From: Chara braunii
Taxonomy: Eukaryota; Streptophyta; Charophyceae; Charales; Characeae
Length of the DNA stretch: 62,610 bases
Assembly: GCA_003427395.1 (NCBI GenBank)
Contig: BFEA01000852.1
Span: 45,057 to 107,666 of the forward strand
Direction: 5' to 3'
The notes under the pieces are model-generated. The model was not told where the DNA came from. It worked only from the letters and a program-made list of their open reading frames with translations, and did not search any database. Both the position numbers and the translations under genes were made by a program. Numbering within the stretch: the first letter of the stretch is position 1; each line of letters opens with the position of its first letter. Shown here piece after piece: positions 43,188-52,500 of the stretch.

Positions 43188-43320
43188 CGGGCGCGGGCGA
43201 AGAGGTCGGGTTGGACTGCGCTAGCAGCCGCGGGCGTTGTGAAAGCAAATGGGGCAGTAGGCGGACTGGCGCTGTGTATCGGCTGTCTCTTATACACATC
43301 TAGATGTGTATAAGAGACAG
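43188..43320. other. assembly artefact: mate-pair junction adapter and copied flank
   Basis: CTGTCTCTTATACACATCT at 43283-43301 followed by AGATGTGTATAAGAGACAG at 43302-43320 is the Nextera mate-pair circularisation junction. The 95 bases before it (43188-43282) are identical to 47477-47571. Together they are a read across a circularised fragment running from 43321 to 47571. This block is not genomic at this place. Confidence 0.97.
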
Positions 43321-44310
43321 TGCTTCCTGCGCACGTGGCCATCTGCAGTGCTACGTGGCAGTCTGCTCTGAAAACTGAAGACCCCCCTGGCTAGAGGGCT
43401 GCGCCACATTACTTTTTGTACTATTTTTCTACTGATGCAGCGGCAGTTTTGCAGCAGCTCAAGCTTCCCCCCCTGGCTAGGGGGTTGTGTGACTGTGGCA
43501 ATAGGGTGGCTGATCAAGATCTTAGTCAACCATAGATCATCATCATCAACCTATTATTGTTGTGGCACCTGGCCAGCAGCACCTTGAAGGTCAAGATCCT
43601 GTGGATCTTGGTACTGCTTTGCTCTTGGCCAACCAAGAGCCTGGTATTATCTCTCTCCACTAACCTACCCTCCCCCAACCCTTTTCTCTTCCTCCTCCAT
43701 CATCTAATCATCCTTTCTCTTCACTCACCTCCCACCACCTTTTTTTTTCTCCTTTCCTCCCCACTCACCATCTTCTACTAATCTCATCTCCCCCATCTCC
43801 CATTTCACTCCTTCTCTCTCTCTCACCTATTTTTCTCTTCTTCATCACTCTTTCATCCCCTTTCCCCCCCCCTACTTCGAATTTTTCTGTTTTTCTTTTT
43901 TTCCCTTTCTCTTTGATTTCAATCTTCTCTTTTCTCCAAAAATTCGAATTATTTTATTTCCCCCCCTCCCTTCTCATTTTATGATTTTTTTTTTTTTTTT
44001 TTAATTATGAAAATTCGAATTTCTTTGCGGCACCGTCAAATCTGACTAGGAGTTGGTCTTTCTTGCTTTCGGCACACGTGGGGGTAACGAAGTGGTGCCA
44101 AAATTTTCTGTTTTTCTTTCACTTAGTCTTTCTCGGCACACTTCGACCCCATGGGGGAAACGAAATGCTGCGAAAATTTTTGAAAAATTAGATACTTCAT
44201 TTCTCTCCACCTCCCCATCCACTTATTAACTTATTTATTTATTTTCTGAAATTTATAATTTGCGGCATTTTTTAATGATACAGAGAGGGAATATTATCCC
44301 TTTTTTTTTT
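43321..44310 (+). other. LTR-1 leader, hairpins and pyrimidine-rich DNA
   Basis: Two perfect 8-bp hairpins occur at 43592-43610 (CAAGATCC/GGATCTTG) and 43621-43640 (GCTCTTGG/CCAAGAGC). A long CT-rich stretch follows to about 44000. Two GGCAC...TGCCAAAATTTT-type segments occur at 44085-44100 and 44127-44180, resembling the core of the second hairpin family at 51.1 kb. No ORF. Confidence 0.55.
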
Positions 44311-44311
44311 C

Positions 44312-44395
44312 TCCTTTTTTTTTTTTTTTTTTGAAAACAACTCTTCATTCATATAGCCAGGAATCGGGTCCGGCGTCCCTTACATTATTGCTGCG
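44312..44395 (-). mobile_element. LINE 3'-end remnant in the LTR-1 leader
   Basis: A T run (44314-44332) is followed by ATATAGCCAGGAATCGGGTC and CGGCGTCCCTTACATT, the conserved LINE 3' segment read on the minus strand but lacking the CCCACCAATAGA part. Its 5' extent is unclear; an A run at 45176-45197 could mark another retroposon boundary. Confidence 0.5.
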
Positions 44396-45355
44396 GCCAA
44401 ACGGGTTAAGCGAGGCACTCCCGATGAGACCTATCCCCGCCGCAGCCCACAACGAAATCACAACAACCTATCCCAGTCACAATCTAAACAAAATTTTCAA
44501 ACATAATTTATACCAACGATGAACCACTATTGTTAGACACCCCCATTCTAAATGAAATTCGTCCAACCAATTTAAAAATTAGAGATCCTAAATGCCTAAA
44601 GCAAAATCCAAAACTAAGCCAATCTTTTAAAAACGTAACCAAACTGTGGTTTATACCCTAAGTACATTGATCATTCACAAAACTATCATCTCTACACTAA
44701 ACACCTATAGCTGACACAACAAACCAACGTTGTTATTAAGTAACCCTAATCTAGGTAATTCCAATCCGTAGTGTTTACCCTAAACACCTATAGTTAGTGT
44801 TCCCAATAATACTCGCAAAATTTCTTCTCTACATGACCGAAACAGGGGAGCAACAAATCTACAGATTACGATGCCACTAGCTACCCACCACGCGCAACAG
44901 TAATTACCCACGTGGAACCCCATAGATTACCAATCCACGAAACACCTAATATAAAACAATGATAGCAAAGGAAGAACGTAATCAGTCGATCCGTCGTCCC
45001 AAACATAGGCACAACACCCCGAATGTCGATGCAGCGTACACCAAGTGCTTCAATCAGCATCTCCAAGCTCAGTCGAAGTCCATTTTGAAACCTAGTGTGC
45101 TTATCTTGGTCTCTCCTTTCCCCTTGGCACATTCTTGACCCCATGGGAGGTAGAAAAATATTGTCGAAAATTCTAAAAAAAAAAAAAAAAAAAATTATTA
45201 TTCTCTCTTCATATTTTGTTTCCTTATTTTTTTAATTATTTTATGATTTATTTATTTTCTTATTTATGTTTTTTCTTCTTCGAAATTTCGTTGTTTATTT
45301 ATTTTTCGTCCCGCCTTTCCCTCTTATGCTTGTTATTTTATTTTCTTGATTAGGT
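44396..45355. other. AT-rich leader or nested DNA, nothing coding
   Basis: Contains two CCCTAAACACCTATAG-type short repeats (44697 and 44774) and a further TTGGCACATTC...GTCGAAAATTCT segment (45124-45172) like those at 44.1 kb, followed by an A run. Confidence 0.4.
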
Positions 45356-45364
45356 CACCGGTAC

Positions 45365-45440
45365 CCTACCCTAACCACTCAAACTCCGGTTAGGGTTTTC
45401 TTAGGGTTTTTATAGGGTTTAGGGTTTTCCTAACCCCTCT
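45365..45440. repeat. degenerate TTTAGGG-like stretch
   Basis: GGTTAGGGTTTTCTTAGGG, then TTTTTATAGGGTTTAGGG: four AGGGTTT-type units in about 45 bp, resembling plant telomeric repeats but not regular. Confidence 0.5.
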
Positions 45441-45622
45441 ACCTTCCCTTCTCATTCGGCCACCCTGGGTCCGAACCACCCCTCCCCCTTTGACGGCACC
45501 CGCGCTCGATTTACTAACGCCGCCCGTCGACTTCTATCGCAGAACTCCCCTTACGCCCTCCGCTCACGCGGACCTCCTCCGGCTCTCTCTAGTCCGATCC
45601 GTTACCTCCCCATGGCCGACGG

Positions 45623-46083
45623 CGTGTCACAAGTCGCCGAGGCGGCGACGACCTCGGCATCGGGCTCCACACCTGTGCCGACGGACCAGGGCCATCAGCC
45701 TCAGGGGGATCTGCACACCCTCATCACCTCCCTCCTTGCGCACTTACAGACGCAGATGGCGACTCTTGCTGCTGGCCTGTAGCAACTCCAGAACGCTGGT
45801 CGTCCTTCCTCTCCCCACTCTCTCTCTTTTCCTGGCTCCCAGTCCGGGTCCCCCGTCCTCCGACATGGTGGCCACAGCGGAGCTTCCTCCTCTGCCTCCC
45901 CCGACTCGGCCATCCTGGTGTCCGTCCACGCTCCTAGCGCAACGACCACCACGGGTCAGACCCTCCCTCACCCTACGGGCGCACCCGTCCAGATTCCGGT
46001 CACTACAGCTATGGGACCACAACCTGCTGCCGTGGTCTAGCTTTTCCGGGCGCCCCGCTTCTCCCACCCCTTCGCACGACCGT
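45623..46083 (+). pseudogene. gag N-terminal-like fragment in the LTR-1 leader
   Basis: From ATG 45613 the frame MADGVSQVAEAATTS leads to DLHTLITSLLAHLQTQM, a short amphipathic helix typical of Ty3/gypsy gag N termini, then a Ser/Pro/Thr-rich linker ending PTGAPVQIPVTTAMGPQP. Stops occur after ATLAAGL and at about 46038. It is separated by more than 7 kb from the main gag. It may be part of the LTR-1 gag split by an insertion, or belong to another element. Confidence 0.5.
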
Positions 46084-46988
46084 AGCGCTGTCGGCGCGAA
46101 TACCCTTACAAGGGTATCCGCCCTGGTTTTGCAAGTAACAGAAAAACAGTTTTTGTTTAAAGTTTAAGTATACCGTGCTAAGCGCGGCTGCGTTTGTAAT
46201 TGCGTTGACTGGGTGGTTGACCACAATAGCGAGTGCGTGAGCACACAGGTTTAAGGCGTGCGTGATTCCTTTCTGTTGTTGATCGTAGTAGCCGGCTCGG
46301 ACCTCGGTCATTTTGCTTGGTGATATGATTATTTATTTATTTTTGATTAAGCAGGAATTAAGGATATTTTCTTTGATTGGTACATTTGACCGAGTCGAGC
46401 GCGCGTGCAGGGAACGACCCCGACGGCGACATCGACAACGATGGTACGACCTTGTGCGGTAAGCGGGGTGTCGTAGGATGGCGCGCGGGGCAATTATGGC
46501 ATGGTATAAGCCAGCCGGCATGGGCACTGGGAGCCGCGCAACCGGTTTTGTTGGACAAAACCGTCGCGCCGCACTGCCTTGTATGGTATTCTGCGGGACT
46601 CAGTCTCAGGCTTGGGCTTAGCCCTATAGGTTACAGTATTGGACTACTATTATGAAGGTTTGGGGATCGAGGCCAGCGAGTGTCGGCGCAGCAGCGGCAG
46701 AGCGCTATGGAGAGAACCGAGGGGTTGAGGGCCCGACGGGGTTATCCCCCTTTGGTTTTTGTTGACAAACGCGGCGACAGGCCCGGTCCACGGGAACGGT
46801 GGGGCTTAGTAGTCCCCGCACCCTGCTTAGGGATTTCTATTTATGATGATTTATTTTATCTTTGCTTTTTCTATATTGCTTATTACTTCTATTGATATTT
46901 GCGGTCCCGTTTTCGTTCGGGATGGGGTACCGCGACTGGCAGTTCACATCTTAAAAGAAACCACAGGTGGGGGTACCACCGCGGCTAA
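46084..46988. other. non-coding leader or nested element, left part
   Basis: Begins with GCGCTGTCGGCGCGAA (46085) and a perfect hairpin ATACCCTT/AAGGGTAT (46100-46117). GC-rich with T-rich islands (46330-46350, 46840-46890). No supported ORF. The first ten bases recur inverted at 53432-53441. Confidence 0.4.
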
Positions 46989-47081
46989 GTCCTTCGGGAC
47001 ATCTGTTAAAATTTGAATGATACAGAGTAGATTGGCGTGGGGCCTCGGCGCCGGTAAAGGCTATAAGAACGAGGGTCGTCC
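46989..47081 (+). pseudogene. U6: diverged U6 snRNA-like sequence
   Basis: GTCCTTCGGGACATCTGTTA, then AAATTTGAATGATACAGAGT and AGATTGGCGTGG match U6 from its 5' hairpin to the middle, with the ACAGAG box intact. The 5' stem is one base pair shorter but still perfect (GTCC-TTCG-GGAC). The 3' third (CCTCGGCGCCGG to GGTCGTCC) is much more diverged. Probably a decayed U6 copy. No clear upstream promoter elements were seen. Confidence 0.7.
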
Positions 47082-47629
47082 GACAACCAGAGTTTCTGAG
47101 AAGCGGGGGCTGTCGGACCATGCGGTGGAAAGTAGGAGCGTCAGGGGCTGTCGGTCCACGGGCTGTGCTGGGTACGGGCAGGCCGGGCAACAGCGGAGAG
47201 CGACCCGAAGTAAAGGCGGTGGTCGGAGCGCAGTGGGGTAGAGGGCGGTTTGGCGCTAAGGTGGAGTCGTGCAGCGATACTAAGGTGCAAATCGTTTGTC
47301 GGACTTGGGTATAGGGGTGAAAGACTAATCGAATCGTATAGTAGCGGGTTCCCTCCGAAGTCCCTCACAGGCCGGCTGACTGTCGAGGCGGACGATAGCG
47401 CAGCGTGGGTGGCGGACGCTGTGAGAGCAAAGGCGGGGTGATACAGTGACGGATGAACCCGGACGCGGGCGGGCGCCGGGCGCGGGCGAAGAGGTCGGGT
47501 TGGACTGCGCTAGCAGCCGCGGGCGTTGTGAAAGCAAATGGGGCAGTAGGCGGACTGGCGCTGTGTATCGGTGGGCAGAACGACGAGGCGATAGCGCTGA
47601 GAAAGGGGGGGTGATTCCGGCGTGATATC
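47082..47629. other. GC-rich non-coding DNA, source of the artefact copy
   Basis: Contains GGGGGCTGTCGGACCATG at about 47106 and AGGGGCTGTCGGTCCACG at about 47143 as a short tandem pair. Bases 47477-47571 are the genuine locus of the sequence miscopied at 43188-43282. Confidence 0.5.
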
Positions 47630-48790
47630 GCGCCAGGTGCATGCCATAGTGAGGTTGGCAAGATGATGAGTTGGGCGCAATCCAAACAACGTAACTCTCT
47701 CGTTCCTCGACGGAATCGAGAGAGGGAAGAGGCATTCCCGGGGTTTTTACCCCGGGCGAAGCAGATAGTAATGTTAGTTTCGAGGATGGGTCAGTAGAGC
47801 GGGAGGTTAGTGAAGGAGAACATCGCGCGGAGTTATGGTGGAGCAGGCGGGAGGAGAAGAAGAGGAAGTACATAGCGCCACCGATTGAGGACAAAATCGG
47901 GTAAGGGGTGATCCTACACGGGGGCTTTTGAGGGTTGGCGAGCCCGAATCCGCGGTTAGAAAAGGCCGAAAATGTATGTATGAATAGGTTAGTGAGAAAC
48001 AACGTGCGTGAAGGTAATGGGGAGGACGACGACGAAGTGGGAGCTTCGAAATGGTATGGCTCGCTCGTTTCTCATCAAAAACAAGCAAGCAAAAGTTTGA
48101 ATTTGGGGTCTTGGGGGACGGCGAGTACGATGGCACCGAGAGACTCCACGTTTGGGGCGTCGTTTTAGCAGTTAGGAAGTTTGAAGTTGCGCGGGGGCAT
48201 AAATGGGATGTATCTTCCCATGAACCTGCGGGAGATTCATCCTTGTTTTGCACTGGTGCATGCACGGGAGAAAAGGAAATCAAATTGCGAAGGCTAACGC
48301 AAACGCACGAGGATCGAGGGAGCGAACAAGTGAAAGGAATGAGAATGTGTCGAACGCTTACCTTGGATGCGCCATCTGCTAACTGGNACTCGCCNCGAGA
48401 GAGCCGCTGAGAAGGTGGNAAGCAACTTGCAGTGAAGGAAAGAAAATNCGAACGAACCTAGGCGCAGATTCGCGCTAGGTGCATCCAAAAGTGAAGGAAG
48501 AGAAATANTGATATTTCGCTCGATTCACTACAGAATCGAACGAAGTAGGANGGTATTTCGGGGTTTCAAAGCGGGGCGATCNCAACCGTAATGTTAGATT
48601 GGGCGATGGAATAGTAGAATAGGAGGTAGAAAGAGAGGTTGGTGCGCGAAGTAGTCGGGAAGGAGAAGGGGGAAGNGCGGAGAAACGAGTACTCGNCNAN
48701 TTCTTGGNCGTTGTTGGTGAACAGAGATCGGATACTGGGGTATTTGAGTGAGGCGAGCCCNGCCATGGAGTTAGATTTAGAGGTAAGTGA
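47630..48790. repeat. two diverged tandem copies of an ~840-bp unit
   Basis: GCGCCAGGTGCATGCCA at 47630 corresponds to GCGCTAGGTGCATCCAA at 48472. TAGTAATGTTAGTTTCGAGG and ACCGTAATGTTAGATTGGGC follow at similar distances, as do the G-rich AGGAGAAG and GGCGAGCCC segments. Many ambiguous bases (48387-48719) suggest collapsed repeats in the assembly. Confidence 0.55.
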
Positions 48791-49560
48791 TTAGGCTGGG
48801 CGGTGTAATGGTTAGAGGCTGCGCGCAGGGGTGGTGTTTCGANAGTAGGCGGAGGCCTTGTTCGTCTAGNTCCGACAGGATAAACGAAAGAGAGGGGTGT
48901 GAGAGAATGACTGAAGGAAAGTAAGAGGGGTTGAGTCGTGGACTTGGAGGTTTGGTTACCAACCGGCACCCTGCCTATCTCGTCCGCCGGAGTAGTAGGA
49001 GGTGAACTGCAGACTAGAGGACCTACTTGTTGGTTGGCGTCGTCCTGTCAACTTGGGAAACAGCATTAGACAAACAGCGGAGTTGCGGGCTTGCTGTCTG
49101 ACCGACGACTGACTTTAGCCCACTGAATGGGCTAACTCTAAACCAACCGCGGCTCGAAGAGCTATTTGCCGACTAATGCATTGCTCAACTTACCGAATAG
49201 AGTAGTCGGGGCCGAGTTCGTATGCAAAAGCACGACTTGTCCGGGCTGCGCTTTTGCTACGACGGTGGTTGTGTTTACTGAGGGTTGTCGTGCTGTTGGT
49301 GGTAGTGCGGACTACTGTATAGTAGCTGCGTTTGTTGCGCCAAGCTGCATTTTCACTGCGCCACGCTGCACGCTTTTGTTGTGCTGCGGGACCTTGCAAG
49401 TGCGCACGAGGCGTATGTTTTGTCGAGCACGGCTAACTAAGGTCGGGTGGCTGCAGTTTTACCAGGGGGAACGAGAGTATGGCGTAGGAGGTGCGGTCAG
49501 AACCCACAAAGAGGGAGTCAACCGTACAACCCCGGGGGTCGTCAAGAGTTCGGCTGCGAC
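48791..49560. other. non-coding leader or nested DNA
   Basis: GC-rich, with small hairpins such as GCCCACTGAATGGGC (49118-49132). The 133-codon plus frame at 49166-49567 is cysteine/threonine/arginine-rich without motif and is not accepted as a gene. Confidence 0.4.
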
Positions 49561-49990
49561 TGAATGATCCAGGTGATGACCACGCGGTTGTTATCTTGGC
49601 CATCATTGCGGGGCCCTCAGGCGTTGGAAGATAACAAGGCCCTCTCTCGTAAGACTGAGAGCACCATTCTTGGGTCTGAGAGTCTCTACCTTTCTATTTC
49701 TATCATTTCTAACTCTCAGTCTAGTCCTGTGGTTACGAGAGGAAGGCGGCAGGTGGGATTGCAACCCGTAGGTCCGCATCAAGACTTTGTGGGAAGTCCA
49801 CCCACTGATTGCGGGAGCTCTGCCGGAACCTAGGCGAGGTTCTGGAGGCAGGGAACCTTCAGGTAAATCATCTTCATCCGTACAGCCTACTACTACCCAT
49901 GTTTGTCTATATCCCTGTAGTATGATTGCCGTATGCATGTGTTGTCCCTATGATTTTTGTTTTCTCTTCAGGACCTAATCAGATTGAATG
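49561..49990 (+). other. structured segment upstream of the hairpin arrays
   Basis: The segment CTCTCGTAAGACTGAGAG at about 49644 can pair with CTCTCAGTC (about 49714) and TTACGAGAG (about 49733), giving two consecutive 9-bp helices. A second hairpin GAACCT/AGGTTC lies at 49826-49842. The T-rich part to 49990 has no gene. Confidence 0.5.
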
Positions 49991-50100
49991 GAAAGAATGT
50001 ATGATAGTGAAACATAAGTTTCAGTTTGTTTTGATTGAAAGCAGACTAAGGATGAACTGGGGGAAGGTGGGAGGAAGGTAAACTGCATGCGTTTGACTGG

Positions 50101-50806
50101 GCCAACCAAAACCTGAGCATTGTTTCTACTGTGAATGGCTCAGGGCTATGTTTATTTGGCTGTTTTCTGAAGGACCAGGCATTGTTTCTACTGTGAATGA
50201 CCTGGTCGCTGTGTTTTATTTGATTGTTTTCCAAGGAACCAGGCATTGTTTCTACTGTGAATGGTCTGGCTACCTTAGTTAACTCTGAGGGTTTGTCTGA
50301 TTGAAGGGGTTTAAATTCTTGTTTATTCTGAGGGAGGATTTTTAGTCTAAGGCTAAGCATTGTTTCCATGGTGAATGGCTTAGCCTGATAACCACACACA
50401 TAATTTAAACTAAGTACAAAGGAAAATATTTTTATGTATATTTGCATGTGAACTGGCAGCTGGGCATTGTTTCTACTGTGAATGGTTCAACGTTAAGCCA
50501 TATCATTAAGAAGAGAGAAGGAAAAATACAGAGTATAAATGAAAATAGTTTGGGGCAAGCCGAACATTGTTTCTACTGTGAATGGTTCAGTCCCCTGCCC
50601 ATATTTGTCTTTTCTTCTTAAAACAAAGTTAGAGAAATACTAAAACTTTAGATATTAAACAACTAAGGGCGACTAGGCATTGTTTCCATGGCGAATGACC
50701 TAGTCATCTGCCAAAAAGAAGAAAGAAATAGTTCTGCAACCTGTTCGTGTATGTCATAAAGACAAGTTGGGCATTGTTTCCATGACGAATAGTCCAACTC
50801 TATGTC
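50101..50806 (+). repeat. array of eight hairpins with a constant loop and variable stems
   Basis: Eight copies of CATTGTTTCYAYKGYGAAT lie at about 50118, 50180, 50244, 50358, 50465, 50565, 50678 and 50772. Each is bracketed by its own complementary pair: CCTGAGC/GCTCAGG, GACCAGG/CCTGGTC, CCAGGC/GTCTGG, GGCTAAGC/GCTTAGCC, TGGGC/GTTCA, GAAC/GTTC, GACTAGG/CCTAGTC, AGTTGG/CCAACT. Inside, CATT pairs with AATG (AATA in the last copy), usually with one unpaired base on the 3' side. Stems differ in sequence but remain paired. No ORF crosses it. Confidence 0.9.
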
Positions 50807-51083
50807 TTATGTAAGATGGGTATAAGGATTCAAAAACTTGAAGATTCATGAACTATCTATATGGAATAAACTTGGGGTGGTGAGAGTACTTATATTTGTG
50901 GTTTGGTTTGCATGTGACTGGATGGGATGACTAGTTTGTTTAAGTTTCATTACTATAGGTAGTTGCTTTAGTTGCTCGCCACGTGCTAGAGCTATAGGAG
51001 TTAGTGTCAATTTCTGTTTTTTCTGTAATAACTTTTTTACTACTTAGGTTATTTCCTGCATTTTCTGATATCTTTTTCTTATA

Positions 51084-51660
51084 CTTGGCTTTGTATAAAT
51101 CTTGGCAAGCTACTTTTCCTACGGGAAGCGCTGCCGAAATTTCTACAAATCCAAGAAGTTGGTCAACTTGACTTGTCAGAGTTCAACCTCTCTTTTTCAT
51201 ATATCTGGCTTAGTTAAAATCTGGGAAGTCTCCCTTTTCAAAGGGAGTGTTGCCCAAAATTTTGCTAATTCAGGGAGTTAGACAAAATTGAACTTTGGAA
51301 AGTTAAAGTTACTTTCAAAATTTGAACTTAGTCTTGTATAAATTTTGGAATAGCACTTTTCTAGAGGGAGTGCTGCCGAAATTTCTTACAAAATTAAAGG
51401 AGTTAGTTAAATTCATTCTAAAGTTGAGTTCGAGCTGTTGTTCGAGTTCATATCTAACTTAGTATAAATCTGGGAAGTCTTCTTTTCTAAAGGGAGTGCT
51501 GCCCAAATTTTTACTAATTCGAAGAGTTAGACAAAATTTTGACTTTCCAGACTTAGAGATTATTTCGGCGTTCATATTTAGACTTAAATAAATTATAGAA
51601 AAACACTTTTTCTACGGGAAGCGCTGCCAAAATTTTTCTTAGTTTAAAGAAGATAGACTA
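51084..51660 (+). repeat. array of five longer hairpins, second family
   Basis: Units start at about 51084, 51205, 51334, 51454 and 51580. The core is AAATYTKGG...CTTTTC...GGGARYGYTGCC-AAATTT. Outer arms differ but pair: CTTGG-TTTGTA with TACAAA-CCAAG; CTG-TTAG with CTAA-CAG; TTGTA with TACAA; CTAAC-TTAGT with ACTAA-GTTAG; the fifth is weaker. Copy 2 has an inner TCCCTTT/AAAGGGA hairpin. Not coding. Confidence 0.85.
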
Positions 51661-52500
51661 TATTTTGACAGGTGGCGATTCAGGCGACCCACCAAAAATA
51701 AGGGAGATTCTGCAGTTGGTTTACCCTAAGCCTAAGCATTGACTTAAAAATAGGCTTAGGTTTAGCTTTTAGGGAGATTTTGAGCAAGAATGAATTATGA
51801 AGTTGTATTCTCTATACACTTATGATCTTAGCTTGGGGATTGGTCTGTCGTGTGTTACAGGCCTTTTTTTCAAGTTCAGGGCTAGATCCAGCTTGATCCT
51901 TTTGAGGATCACTTTCTGTTATCACTGATAACATGTCGGTTGCCGATTTGTCGGCCTACGACTCAATTTCAACTCTCCCTCCACACTCAACCTAAAAGGC
52001 TTTAGCCCTGGTGATCTTCGTTGTTTTATTAAGGTTTTCACCCGGACTTTTATTGAATGGCCATTTAACAAAGGTACTGAGTATTTTAATTAAGGTTGGT
52101 TGGACAGGAGGTTTTGGGGTTTGTATGACTAAAGCGAGGGGTATGAGTGTCGAAGGTGATTGGGATTGACTCCGTGTAATGTGTGGGTTGTTGATTTGGT
52201 TCGTTGATGTGACTGCAGGTATGTTCTGTGAGTCAAATTCTGGATTTGGTTGCCTGCGATCACACATATACGTATTATTGTGAGAAACCTCAGTGAGACC
52301 GTGAAAAGTGATCGTCACATACGTAACCCTTATATATGTATACATGGGTATACTTGGGATGAATGTTTGCATGGGTTGAAGAGCCCCCACATTAGAGCCC
52401 TACTCAGAAGCTGAGACTGAGGGGCTTAGGGGAGGTCTCTCCTTCTATTTGTGTCTCTTGCTTTTTGATGATTTTCTTAGTCGGACGTTTGGTCCTGGAC
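51661..52500 (+). other. further structured non-coding leader
   Basis: A 10-bp hairpin CCTAAGCCTA/TAGGCTTAGG at 51725-51760 has GCATTGACTT in its loop. GATCC/GGATC (near 51895) and GTTATC/GATAAC (near 51920) follow. No supported ORF. Confidence 0.55.

Noticed and set aside
43283-43320. a biological 19-bp inverted repeat or transposon end
   Set aside because: The sequence is exactly the Tn5 mosaic-end-derived mate-pair junction, and the flank duplicates sequence 4.3 kb away; an artefact explains all of it.
45365-45440. true telomere or chromosome end
   Set aside because: Only four irregular AGGGTTT-type units, surrounded by ordinary transposon sequence.
49166-49567. 133-codon plus-strand gene
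   Set aside because: No motif and low-information Cys/Thr/Arg composition in a non-coding, structured region.
50101-50806. CRISPR array (eight 19-base repeats with variable spacers)
   Set aside because: Spacing is irregular (about 60-115 bp), the flanks of each repeat pair with each other, and all other features are eukaryotic.
49561-51950. endogenous RNA virus or viroid-like sequence
   Set aside because: No polymerase or capsid motif and no closed rod-like fold; the hairpin arrays fit a retroelement leader or an unknown structured RNA better.
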